NCBI GenBank assembly: GCA_001586965.3
Contig: LUCW03001692.1
Location: 1 to 30,803 of the forward strand
Direction: 5' to 3'
Length of the DNA stretch: 30,803 nucleotides
Source of the DNA: Sphaeroforma sirkka
Lineage: Eukaryota > Opisthokonta > Ichthyosporea > Ichthyophonida
Part shown: piece after piece, positions 21,303 to 30,803 of the stretch
How the letters are laid out: the number at the start of each line of letters is the position of its first letter
How positions within the stretch are numbered: position 1 is the first letter of the stretch
The notes under the pieces: generated by a model
Told to the model about the DNA's origin: nothing
Databases searched by the model: none
The model's input: only the letters and a program-made list of their open reading frames with translations
Position numbers and translations under genes: made by a program

Positions 21303-22130
21303 TTAACCAATCTTCGATTTGGGTTTTGACAACGTCTTTGTGTGTCTCCAACTCACGTAGTTATGTGAAGGACACTTTAACTTAGAGAAGTCGACGTTTG
21401 TTAAGTCAAGTCTAACGTACCCATTAGAGAACTTAAACATACACCAGTCAGTTATTGCAATCTTCCTGTTTTGTATAATTAAGTCCATAATTATATCGGT
21501 GAAGTGCGGAATCATATCCTTTGCTTCACCTTCCGGAGGTTTAGGTATCTTTAACATATTATCATCTGACTGATCTTTTATTCGGGTCTAGCCCATTAGG
21601 CAGACCAGTGAGTGTTATACCTAAACTGAGAAGATCAGTCATACCTATAATTAAATCGTATTTCTGAGACATGTCAGTAACGATTAGGTGAGTCTTCACT
21701 TCTCTTCTATCTGACAGCATTATGTGTGCATAGTCAATGGCTTGTTCGCAAGTAGAAACTTTGCCATTTCCCAAGATTAAATCAGTTGTTTCGTTATGAA
21801 CAGCCATATCTGTAGCGTAGGCTACTCGGCATGAGATAGCAGAGACTTCAGCCCCTGGATCAAATAGTGCCATAACTTTTTCTCCATTTACGAAAACTGT
21901 TTGAAAGATACGTTCATCTCCTTTGGTATAGATTTTATTGAACATTTTCTCATAATCTTGCTCTAGTGCTGTAGCGTAGGCTACTCGGCATGAGATAGCA
22001 GAGACTTCAGCCCCTGGATCAAATAGTGCCATAACTTTTTTTCTCCATTTACGAAAACTGTTTGAAAGATACGTTCATCTCCTTTGGTATAGATTTTATT
22101 GAACATTTTCTCATAATCTTGCTCTAGTGC
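21303..22130 (-). mobile_element. Protease region of gypsy element
   Basis: A retropepsin-like active-site segment ALFDPGAEVSAISC (D-x-G-A type) is followed by hydrophobic strands and YDLIIGMTDLLSLGIT. The last motif corresponds to the conserved IIG/LG end of clan AA proteases. A linker with ITDWCMFKFSNGYVRLDLTN leads to RT. The first part is present twice in tandem (see 21811-22130). Confidence 0.85.
21811..22130 (-). repeat. Tandem duplication (about 160 bp) over the protease active-site segment
   Basis: 21811-21969 and 21970-22130 are identical apart from the length of one T run. Both begin TGTAGCGTAGGCTACTCGGC and end TTGCTCTAGTGC on the plus strand. Near-identity shows the duplication is very recent, at about the age of the insertion or younger. 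Confidence 0.95.
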
Positions 22131-22152
22131 GCACATATGGTACTGTCAGTGC

Positions 22153-24200
22153 TTAACTTGGACGTCTGGTAAGTCCTTGCAATCCTCTTTTGTGCCAACC
22201 GTTAGTACCCTTGCAAGTAGCACACTCTTTCATATAGTGTCCAAAATCTGGCTTGCCTGGTGCACACTTAACAGGGTCGTGTCTACCATTCCACTTGTCA
22301 TTACATTTTGTGAGGTTGTAACCACACTTCTTGCAAGGCGCTCTCACCTTCTTATCACCTTTCGGTTCGGTAGAAGTAGAGCCAGTACCCCCCTCCAGTA
22401 GTAGTGCGAGAGGTTTCTTAGTACTACGCGCAGTATTAGTCTCTACTGCGTTTCGCTTAGTGGGCTGGGTGTAGCTCGTGGTACTAAGTACTCTAGTAGA
22501 GGAATTGGTATGCTTGTGTACTATCTTCTCAAAGACAGACCAAGGCATAGATCGCAAATCACCATAGGCGATGATGTCATCATTGACTTTCTTAAAGAGG
22601 TTAGCTCCCAGAGTCTCCATCATCTGACAAATTAATAAATATTCGCCAGTATAGGTACGACCACCCATCCGAGTATTCATATGTGTCATATGAGCTAGAG
22701 CACCTCGAATAGTAGTATCGTTCGCAAAGAACTTGCGAGACTCTAGAAGTTCACGGTCACGTGCATCTTCAAAAAAAGGTGTTAAGTATATTATCACGCA
22801 ACTGGTGCCAGGGTTGGGCTTTCCAGTTGGGCTCATGAGCCTTCAAGATAGTTCGCCATTCACCTGGCTCACAGAAATGAATAAAGGCATTCATCATCTG
22901 CTTATCCCTAAGGCTGGCAGACTCCTTAAGTTGGTCGAAGGCCTTCAGTGTCTCCACTGTACTCTCATTAGTAGAGAAATCGACCTCAGCCTGCGCGTTA
23001 CCTAGCTGCTTTATAAAGCTTGGTTCTAAGTGTTCACGAGGCTCATGCTCAGTGCTACGGGCTGCTAGTGCCAAGATGGTGTCTATTTCCTTTCTCTTGT
23101 TATCGATTAGATAGCGAATGTTATCCGCTTTCCTATCGTCAAGGTCAGAGTCATTCAATAGACGGTCCTCAAGGACTTGCATACCAGAGCGTAATAGCCT
23201 GAGACGAGTATGTCTGGTTCTCACTTCCTCATCATCTCAGGATTAGAGCGGGAACTCTCTAACGAGGTACTGGTGTAGCGATTGCCAAAATCGTGATTAC
23301 CAGGGTTAGTTGGCAAATGAGGGTCGATATTACGAGGATGGTAAGCCTCATCGAGTTCCATACGATCATATCCTCTGACAGGGTTGGGGTTTGTCAAGAG
23401 GATGGTCGATGGTAGCATCAGAGCTATAGAGATTAAATTTTGAAATATTATCTCTCTCTCGCCAGTGGTAACTGGCTTAGTGGTAAACATACTGGCTGGT
23501 AAACCAGTAGGTCTCGGGTTCGAAACTGGGCCCGAATTTTTTTTCTTCTTTCGGTATAGGAAGAATATCAGCCAAGTGGGACACGATAGAGGGGTCCACA
23601 ACTGCTGCTGCCGCTAGCTCCTTCAAGAGCGCTTCAGTGCGGTTCAATTGGCGTCGAGATTGAGAGGATCCAACCACTCGTTGTCGAGTTATGGCGTCCT
23701 CAGCTTCGGCCCCAAGATTTGAGCTGAATGGAATGGCTTCTCCATCGATGGCGAAACCGAAATTTTCGGACAGGTCCAATACTTCCTTTTCACGCCGGAC
23801 TTGTGCTGGAGTGTCCTTTAGATATGTGGAGTTATAATGCCCCCGACATTCGTATCCACGAATTTTCCAGCCTTTCGACGTTTATCCCCAATGTTTGACG
23901 GCACGTGGTCAGGGGGTAAGCTGGGGTCCTAGCTTCACTCCTAGGTGATACACGGACGCTGGCGAGCCTTTCCGCGGTAGTAGATACCTCTTCTTCCAAG
24001 GCTTTAGGATCCGACGAGTCATCCTCAGAATTATCCTCTGTACCAACCTCAGAATTTGCTTCCCCAACAGTATCCTCGGCAGGCTCAACTCCAGACAGGC
24101 TAGGTGTTTCCACAGGGACCTCAGGAACCTCGGCAGGCTTAGCAGGCTTAGAGCTAGCGGCTCCCTTGCCTTTAGAAGTACCCTTAGCCATAGTATTTGC
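22153..24200 (-). mobile_element. Gag region of gypsy element with unusual zinc cluster
   Basis: In element order there is an alanine/proline/glutamate-rich N-terminus (MAKGTSKGKGAASSKPAKPA, then acidic runs), then a capsid-like helical part ending near AYGDLRSMPWSVFEKIV. A cysteine-rich tail follows, with CKKCGYNLTKC, HDPVKCAPGKPDFGHYMKEC and ATCKGTNGWHKRG. The tail is a nucleocapsid-like zinc module but is not the standard CX2CX4HX4C knuckle. The plus-strand tRNA-like sequence at 23466-23544 interrupts the middle. Many breaks. Confidence 0.75.
23466..23544 (+). other. tRNA-like (Thr-GGT-type) relic with Pol III boxes and T-run
   Basis: The A box TGGCTTAGTGG (23473-23483) and a B-box-like GGTTCGAAACT (23517-23527) are spaced as in a real tRNA, with 46 bases from position 8 to the T loop. 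The arm ACTGG/CCAGT encloses CTGGTAAA, where GGT (23498-23500) sits at the anticodon position. An AGGTC variable loop follows, and eight Ts (23537-23544) could end Pol III transcription. The anticodon loop has 8 bases, the T stem is poorly paired and no acceptor stem is visible. It is therefore a relic, a SINE-like head or a coincidence, not a working tRNA gene. Confidence 0.4.
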
Positions 24201-24270
24201 TGGATAGTAAATCGATGTCAGACAGTCTAGAAGCAGTACACTACTGTAACTACTATTTAACTGAAAAATA

Positions 24271-24874
24271 TGTAAACTTCGATGGAAATTACTAGGTTTC
24301 AAACTATATTAAACTAAAATACAATTTAGTCAGTTAGGATTTAGCAGTGGTAGCTTGTGTAAGAATGATCGGGACTGCCTCTTGTTAAGAGCCTAAATAT
24401 CCTCGATCACACAGGGCGTACCTCTAGCTGTTCTTTATTGAATAATTTTTTTACTAGAAGTACTAAGTGTTCATGACCACTTGCCTAATTTGTAAATAGA
24501 CATAATAACGTAAGTCACGTTAATACATTAGCTGATATAAATAAAGTTCCATCTGAAGAAAAGTTAAAAAAAAAGAAAAGACTTATTGGATTTTTTGGAG
24601 ATTGGCGGGAAGACCAAAATCTATAAGTAGTAGTTCGGAGATTATAAAATTTAGTTTATAATATCCTACATCTACTAATGTCTCAAATAGGTCCAAGTAG
24701 ATGAGTCATACCAAATACTCAGGCTATTGGAGCCATCAAAGTGAATTTAGAACACTTTGGAAATATTGGAAAAAAAAAGAGCTTGTACTAAATTATGTAA
24801 AATACAAATAAAAACCAATGTATTATCTCAATTGATCTTGATATTTTAGACTGACCGGAGGCCGTATTTCTACA
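24271..24874 (-). repeat. 5' LTR of the gypsy element
   Basis: 604 bp, with TG...CA ends. It pairs with 17042-17636. The nine-base length difference comes almost wholly from four A or T runs. It is followed on the plus strand by AGGC, matching the base quartet to the left of the other LTR. Confidence 0.95.
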
Positions 24875-25139
24875 AGGCCGAGGTAGACACATATATAAGG
24901 AACACAACGTCGACCTTGATAATGTCCACAAAATGTTCGTATCCAGTACGAAACCCTCTTCAAGGAAAACAAAGACATCTCCAACTAGCTCCGGACTGCA
25001 CAAAATAATCTACAACATCACGATAATCGGGAGATAGACGAACTTTGCATCGAACTCCAAACCGCACACGACACTACAGCTCAAAAGACAACTACCGACG
25101 CAGCAAACTAGTGAACTACGAGAACTTTTAGTGCATGAT

Positions 25140-26306
25140 TTATTGGTCTCAAACTAGAACTAAAATACTTCAGAGTGATCCATCGTCTCCATCACAAGTG
25201 CTCCGACTCTACAGTTGGTGTCTGCAGCATCATCATCCTTGCTTATTCAAAGTGTCAAAGGATCATAGTCGACTCCATTGACGACAGACTCGTCACAACT
25301 GTTTACAAGAACCACCTATCTAAAGCACCCTGGGACTTCATCAAATATTTCTGTATCACGAACAACACCGGAAGCCACGGAAGATTCTGGGAGAGTATGA
25401 AGAAGCTCATTAACTTCACACCGCTACTGGTACTACTAAACCAAGCATGCAAGCCCTGGATCTATCCGACAGGGACTACTAGAGGTTGGAAAAGTCATAC
25501 AGGACAAGTACCTCATATGTACGTTACTATACAGTCTCAAAGACAACTATGACTTACTTCCGCTCCAGGATTTTTTGTAACTGACACAGACAAACTCACC
25601 CTCGAGGATGTCTACCAGATTTGAAGGTGACCATCAACTTAAGTTCACCCCTATCCCCTCCGGTATCAACTCAGTCAAAACGCAATTAGGAAATGGCAAT
25701 GGCAACAGTGGTGGCAACGGTAGCCGTGGTAAACGCGAACGTTATTGCCCCCTCTGCAAAACTAATGAGCACGGACTTTTCAGCTGTCCGAATTTAATTT
25801 GTCACAAGTGTGAATCCAAAGACCATATGGGCATCAAGAATACTGTCGACCGCAAAACGCTCAAGTGCAGTAAAAGCAACAATATGGGCTTCAAGGGAAA
25901 CTACGGGGTCCGACAACACGGTGGTGATCATAATGTACATAGGTCAATCACAGATATTCCACACGAAGACTCCACACCACCACTAGAAAGTCATCATCGG
26001 ATAAGTATAGTAAACATGAATCCAGAGGGACCCACAGCTCAACATCTCACAGCATCACTTGTTGATTCCGGTGCTATAGACCATATCCGCAGCACGACAA
26101 CAGGAGTCATATATATCGAACAAGGAAATTTCATAGTAGAATTCCCCGATAAGGCACAAGTTACTCTAGACGAACGGGGTATGTTCCCGGGTTTAGGTCC
26201 AGTGCTTATAATGCCTCAAGCTACGCAGACTATACTATCTGTGCAGCTTCTACAACGGGTTTTGTTTTCGGTTACGGTATCTATTTCCCACCGGAAATCG
26301 ATATGA
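25140..26306 (+). mobile_element. Copia gag, zinc finger and protease region
   Basis: The gag core has the copia signature of an acidic SID segment, a W-D-F/hydrophobic helix and SLKDNYDLLPL. It is followed by a G/N-rich linker (GNGNGNSGGNGS) and two C-x-x-C clusters: CPLC...C and CHKC...H. The protease active site reads DSGAIDHI, matching the copia DSGAxxH form, followed by QVTLDERGMFPGLG and ILSVQLLQR. Confidence 0.85.
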
Positions 26307-26394
26307 ACATAGCCACAGAGTGCCGCATTATTCACAATAACCAAACCATACGTCGTGTACAATTATCAGATGGCCAATATAGCATTGGCAACAG

Positions 26395-27010
26395 TATTAG
26401 TGGATCATTGGAAGAATGGCATAGAAAGCTAGGTTACACACATCCTAATGTTACCAAAGCAATACTACTCAACAACAATATCCCTATCCCCCAACCACCC
26501 GAACCAGATCTAGAAACCTACAATCTAACCTATACCAAGCACACGTACTGGATACATTTGGTGATGTCGATATAGATATGTCCGCATCATCCAACAACCA
26601 CCAAAAACCTGTATATTGCAGCCTAGAACCGGACGCACCACTCGTCAATGCATTCAAACAATCATGGCGACAACTCGACAAACACCTATACGGTAGTATT
26701 CCCTTCCGGCAATAGACTTGGCGCGAAACCCTGCTGAAGTTACAAGAAGAGAACGGTCTGATGATTATGGTCTTCCCATAAAGCTGTTTTAGTACAAGCA
26801 AACACTACTACAGCTGCATTCCCATGCGGAGATCATACGCACTACAGCAAACACTTTCCTCAAGAACGGCAGAGAGCAAGTTGACTCAACTAAATGGCGG
26901 TACATATGCATCGCGCGTATAGGCAACACCAAGCACGCAGTTCCACCTACGGACGACATATTATTCAAGGAAGCCGATATAGTAGCTAACTCATACAACC
27001 TAATCTTCTG
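26395..27010 (+). mobile_element. Copia GAG-pre-integrase and an extra-long spacer before integrase
   Basis: EEWHRKLGYTHPNVTKAIL supplies the two histidines of the integrase zinc motif, whose cysteines (FCTPCVKDKMRRRS) appear only near 27010. In Ty1/copia these parts are normally a few dozen residues apart, and here about 550 bases intervene. The spacer holds coding-like pieces, for example FKQSWRQLDKHLYGS and STKWRYICIARIGNTKHAVP, that I do not recognise. Confidence 0.55.
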
Positions 27011-27660
27011 CACTCCTTGTGTAAAAGATAAAATGCGACGACGTTCAATATCGGACAGAGATAAGCATCCAGATACATATCCACTAATAGAAACTTTATT
27101 TCACGTAGATCTCGAGGCAGGCTTGCCCGCAACACAAAACGGCTACACATCTAATATCAAATACGTAGACGCAAAGTGCGGCATGAAAACACAAAGATAA
27201 CGCCACCGCTACACTGGATTAATTCTGTACCAGAATAGGCAAAGACTAGCTTACAAAACTATCAGAGCTTAAGTGTGATAGAGGCGGTGAATTTATTTCT
27301 GCAGAATTCGATAAAGATTCCTCACACACCACCAATCCACTCACATTGAACGGTCTCGGGGAAAGGGCAAACATCATTATCATGAACACAGCCAACAGCC
27401 TTCTGAAAGACAGCAAACAACCCGAGTGTAAGTGGGCGGAGGTAACAGATTACGCAGTCATAAGTCGCAGCATCATGCCGAACAAACGCAACAAGGACCG
27501 CAAATCGTCATGAGAGTTGTTCTACGGAGAGAAACCGACGAACCGGTTGAAACAATTACATGTTTATGGCTGTCAGATAGCATTCATTAACCAGGAATCG
27601 GAGGGTAAATTGGACGATAGGGTACTCATCGGTGTATACCTGAGCCACGACGATACCTCT
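27010..27660 (+). mobile_element. Copia integrase region
   Basis: Recognisable pieces are the C-x-x-C end of the zinc motif, FHVDLEAGLPATQNGY (first acidic residue region), KCDRGGEFISAEF (second acidic motif) and ELFYGEKPTNRLKQLHVYGC. This is the typical copia integrase C-terminal run into (K/G)(L/V)xxRxxxGVYL. Decayed. Confidence 0.88.
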
Positions 27661-28913
27661 AAATAAGATGATGAGTGTCGCATATTCAACCTCAACTCTG
27701 GGAGAATCTGCCACTCAAGGGATGTCAAATTTGTATCAACTACTTAGTATTCCCGACTTAGTCATGGCAGGCAACACACCAGTCCCCCCATTTGCGACCA
27801 AAGTCGAAGATGTCCCCACGATCCGCGAACTCACCCTAGCCCTCGCAAATCAACGGCCTATAAACACAATTAACGTAGACAGTAACACTCAGTTCCGATG
27901 ACGGTGCCATACCTCCTACTGAACCTAATACGCAACCACAAACAGCCACAACGCAAAAGACTACGCAACAAACAAGCCCTGCTAAGCCAACAGCTTTAAA
28001 AGTGCATATATCAGTGCACCCAGTATTGTTCATGACCAATTATCTTTCTCTAGTTTGGACAATACGGCGAGCCAAATATGGAGACCACTATCAATGTGAA
28101 CAATCACACATATTGCAAAGCATCCAACATCTCGCACGCTCAAAGGACTAGTCCTTCCAACACGCAACAATACCGGGAATCTGAATGAACCGACACTACC
28201 AAGTATCATGCTCATGACACGCACACGTGCAAAGCAAATGCAAGCATACAATGCATACTTCCAATTTGGCGAGGCGTCAACAGATTCACCTAATACAACA
28301 ACAAATCAGGATCATACCGTATCGCCGCCAGCGACAGGTATTCCAGGGTAGGACGCGATCATACTTCCAGGGAGGCCACATGACAGCAGCACAAGCAGTA
28401 CCATCCATCACAAGTTTAGATAACGAGCCTCCAGCAAAACAGGTCACCTGGGCAATTGATATCGAGAATATAGGTCACGATAGAGATATTATTCATTTCA
28501 AACATATGATATGGCTCTAATAGCCGGCATGGTATACCAACATTGGACCTTGCGACAGAAGTTTCGGCATTCGTGATCGACACAACGTGCCTTGCACATC
28601 TCAACGAGCACATAGACAAAAAAAAAAAGCAGAAAAGCAATTCAGACGCACGGCTCTCCAACACGCCAAGTCAAGCACTAACAAGCTGATGAAGTCCATG
28701 TCCTCGACAGTAAAGCCAATGATACAGCCCACGATCTCACTATCCCAATCAATACATATATACCAGCAAAGCCAACACCACTGGACATTGAACAAGGAGA
28801 ATGTCAAGCAACAGGCAATGTACATAGACACAGTCCAGAAGATCTATAGTGTCTGTACTGCAGTACAAATGAATCAATAACTCCTACTACAATACGTGCA
28901 GCACTGAGCGTCT
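27661..28913 (+). mobile_element. Hinge region of the copia relic between integrase and RT
   Basis: Low-complexity, T/P/Q-rich pieces in several frames, as is usual for the variable linker before copia RT. The stretch includes a plus-strand open piece with NNEPPAKQ-like composition near 28400. No separate gene is supported here. Confidence 0.55.
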
Positions 28914-29570
28914 ATGGAGAGAGAATTAGCGAGTCTTCAAAATACAGGCACCTACGACCTCATTCATCCGGACGATCTGCCTGATGATACTTTTACAGTC
29001 ACAAGCAAATGGATCTTCAAGGTCAAAATGATAGATGGCCTAGTTGACAAGTACAAATCACGTCTTTGTGCAAGAAGCTTTACACAAACGCAAAATATCA
29101 ACTATAACGAGACAAATGTACCTACCTGTAGCCACAAAGCACTACGAACTGTCTAGCAGTTGCGGCATCAGCTGGGTGACACGTCGCACAAATGAACACA
29201 GATAGCGTCTACCTTTATGCCGACTTAGATGAACCAATACATATGAAGCCTCCCAAAGGTTCTTCCACCGTAGGGTTGTTGGAGGATGATATCAGGAAAC
29301 TCAAGAAAAGTTAATATAGGCATAGACAATCTAGAAGCACTCTGGCATGCTCTGATCCAGTCTAAACCGATGGCTATGGGGTTTAAGGAAGCAACATCTG
29401 ACCCCTGCATCTTCATCGTCGACATAGACGAGCTCAAGTACATTGTATTGCTCTATGTTGATGATCTCATTATTTGTGGACAGAGAGCAGCAGACGTCCA
29501 GAAGTTCAAACGACTCATTCAAACCAAATTCAGCTGCAAAGACTTAGGGGAACCACAATGGCTCTTAGTA
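28914..29570 (+). mobile_element. Copia reverse transcriptase region, cut at the right
   Basis: The blocks are MERELASLQNTGTYDLI, VTSKWIFKVKMIDGLVDKYK, LDEPIHMKPPKG and VLLYVDDLIICG (YVDD catalytic motif). KFSCKDLGEPQWLL follows, and at this point the third LTR begins. RNase H is absent from the window. Confidence 0.92.
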
Positions 29571-30172
29571 GTATAAACTTCGACGTATATTTCTATGTTT
29601 TTTAAACTATGTTATATAAACTAAGATACAATTTAAGTCAGTTAGGATTTAGCAGTGGTAGCTTGTGTAAGAATGATCGGGACTGCTTCTTGGTAAGAGC
29701 CTAAATATCCTCGATCACACAGGGCGTACCTCTAGCTGTTCTTTATTGAATATTTTTCACTAGAAGTACTAAGTGTTTATGACAACTTGCCTAATTTGTA
29801 AATAGACATAATAACGTAAGTCACGTTAATACATTAGCTGATATAAATAAAGTTCCATCTGAAGAAAAGTTAAAAAAAAGAAAAAGACTTATTGGATTTT
29901 GGAGATTGGCGGAAGACCAAAATCTATAAGTAGTAGTTGGAGATTATAAAATTTAGTTTATAATATCCTACATCTACTAATGCCTCAAATAGGTCCAAGT
30001 AGATGAGTCATACCAAATACTCAGGCTATTGGAGCCATCAAAGTGAATTTAGAACACTTTGGAAATATTGAAAAAAAGAGCTTGTACTAAATTATTTAAA
30101 ATACAAATAAAACCAATGTATTATCTCAATTGATCTTGATATTTTAGACTGACCGGAGGCCGTATTTCTACA
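29571..30172 (-). repeat. Solo LTR of the same gypsy family
   Basis: About 602 bp, same orientation as the other two LTRs, with 95-97% identity over most of its length. The first 60 bases are more diverged and one end reads TA instead of TG. No matching target duplication is seen (GTAG on the left, GCAC on the right). The left side is copia RT. The right side is not recognisably copia. Confidence 0.93.
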
Positions 30173-30530
30173 GCACTCGATATATACATACCATTTATAC
30201 TATTCTGCAAAGGTAGAAAAGGCACAGGAAACAACAAAATTGGTACATAAGAACAGCAGTAGATCATGTCAGCGGTAGTGATGGGGATATTGCCAACAAT
30301 AGACGTATAGTCAAAGTAACAAACGTAATTAGCTCGAATGCAGCTCTGATCTATCCTAAGGTAACGCAGTATAACGATTTGCGACAACATAGCGTTTCTA
30401 TTACTGTGTAATATTGTTTCTATGTTAATGTTGCAGAATCGAAGAAGATTAGATCGGCCAATAAAATGTAATATAAAAAATATAAAAAAACCTTGAGTAT
30501 TATTGGAGCAATCTATATTTTTCACCAAGC
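30173..30530. other. Unassigned flank to the right of the solo LTR
   Basis: AT-rich DNA without a recognisable coding domain in any frame. It does not continue the copia RT/RNase H interrupted at 29570. The minus-strand open frame at 30121-30564 crosses the LTR edge and the microsatellite edge, so it is not called a gene. Confidence 0.5.
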
Positions 30531-30587
30531 GCGCGTGCATGTGTGCGTGTGTGCGTGTGTACATGTGCGTGCGTGCGTGCGTGTGTA

Positions 30588-30625
<38 letters not shown>

Positions 30626-30629
30626 GTGT

Positions 30630-30661
<32 letters not shown>

Positions 30662-30700
30662 ATGAGATAATGTGTGTGTGTGTGTGTATGCGCATGCGTT
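30531..30700. repeat. GT/GC and TA microsatellite
   Basis: GCGTGTGTGCGTGTGT-type runs are followed by a (TA)n run at about 30592-30622 and then (GT)n runs to about 30690. The composition is the same as the block in the cyclin intron. No gene. Confidence 0.9.
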
Positions 30701-30803
30701 TATAAACTCGTATAATAGTATAGTCTTTATTTATCACGTGCATGCAAGCAACTAGTTCGACATCTCTAAGTTGCACAAGCCAACCATAAAGTCGACAACC
30801 GAT

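Larger units (their letters stand above)
17042..24874 (-). mobile_element. Ty3/gypsy LTR retrotransposon, both LTRs present, broken
   Basis: The element is 7.8 kb and reads on the minus strand: 5' LTR (24271-24874), gag, protease, RT, RNase H, an extra methyltransferase-like segment, integrase with GPY/F module, chromodomain-like tail, 3' LTR (17042-17636). The RT-RNase H-integrase order marks it as Ty3/gypsy, and the GPF motif plus chromodomain-like tail suggest the chromovirus side. AGGC flanks both ends (17038-17041 and 24875-24878), a 4-bp target duplication. The LTRs differ by about two substitutions plus length differences in A or T runs, so insertion was recent. The coding part has about ten breaks, so it is a fossil copy. 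No primer-binding site matching a tRNA I know is visible beside the 5' LTR. Confidence 0.92.
24875..29570 (+). mobile_element. Heavily decayed Ty1/copia retrotransposon
   Basis: This is a plus-strand fossil. Gag remnant at about 25140-25610 (SIDDRLVTTVYKNHLSKAPW, a UBN2-type copia gag core), zinc-binding CPLCKTNEHGLFSCP and CHKCESKDH at 25735-25850, and protease LVDSGAIDHI at about 26060. GAG-pre-integrase EEWHRKLGYTH at about 26410, integrase at about 27010-27660 and RT at about 28914-29570 follow. Integrase before RT identifies Ty1/copia. No LTR of its own is seen. The left side touches the gypsy 5' LTR and the right end is cut by another gypsy-family LTR inside RT. It has well over ten breaks and is clearly older than the gypsy insertion. 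Confidence 0.9.

Noticed and set aside
30121-30564. 147-codon minus-strand open frame at the right end
   Set aside because: It starts in a microsatellite and ends inside an LTR, so it crosses two unrelated sequence borders.
1-30803. CRISPR array, rRNA gene or bacterial operon structure
   Set aside because: No regularly spaced repeats with unique spacers, no rRNA-like blocks, and clear eukaryotic features (intron, LTR retrotransposons).

Overview
The window is eukaryotic nuclear DNA of moderate GC. It has a spliced gene with a GT-AG intron, long dinucleotide microsatellites, large AT-rich intergenic stretches and nested LTR retrotransposons. The one clear host gene encodes a PHO80/PCL-type cyclin box inside a very long, low-complexity protein. 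That suits a fungus-like or unicellular opisthokont protist, for example an ichthyosporean, but the sequence alone does not fix the organism.

Layout. 1-4142 is mostly non-coding. It holds degenerate simple repeats with palindromes (about 620-890 and 3100-3500), a diverged two-copy repeat (1230-1530) and an imperfect hairpin (1935-2027). 4143-9483 (+) is a two-exon cyclin gene: exon 1 at 4143-5246, an intron at 5247-6183 full of TG/TA microsatellite, and exon 2 at 6184-9483. Two very short upstream ORFs precede the start, and a 199-bp tandem duplication (9489-9888) forms the downstream flank. 9889-12000 is intergenic with no convincing gene.

From about 12000 onward the window is a retrotransposon graveyard. 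12047-14585 (+) is a decayed Ty3/gypsy relic (gag-like part, protease, start of reverse transcriptase) with an internal 238-bp tandem duplication. 14590-16988 (-) holds fragments of an unidentified, apparently decayed protein gene with membrane segments at its N-terminus. 17042-24874 (-) is a structurally complete but broken Ty3/gypsy element. It has two near-identical 0.6-kb LTRs, a 4-bp target duplication (AGGC), a GPY/F module and a chromodomain-like C-terminus. It also carries a methyltransferase-like segment between RNase H and integrase, and a tRNA-like sequence lies inside its gag region. 24875-29570 (+) is a heavily decayed Ty1/copia element without visible LTRs. It is cut at its right edge by a third LTR of the gypsy family (29571-30172). 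The window ends in unassigned DNA and a GT/TA microsatellite.

The cyclin gene is the only feature that looks like a working host gene. The other coding matter is a layered record of insertions: an old gypsy relic and an old copia relic, then a recent gypsy insertion next to the copia relic, and a separate solo LTR. I found no CRISPR array, rRNA or intact tRNA gene.
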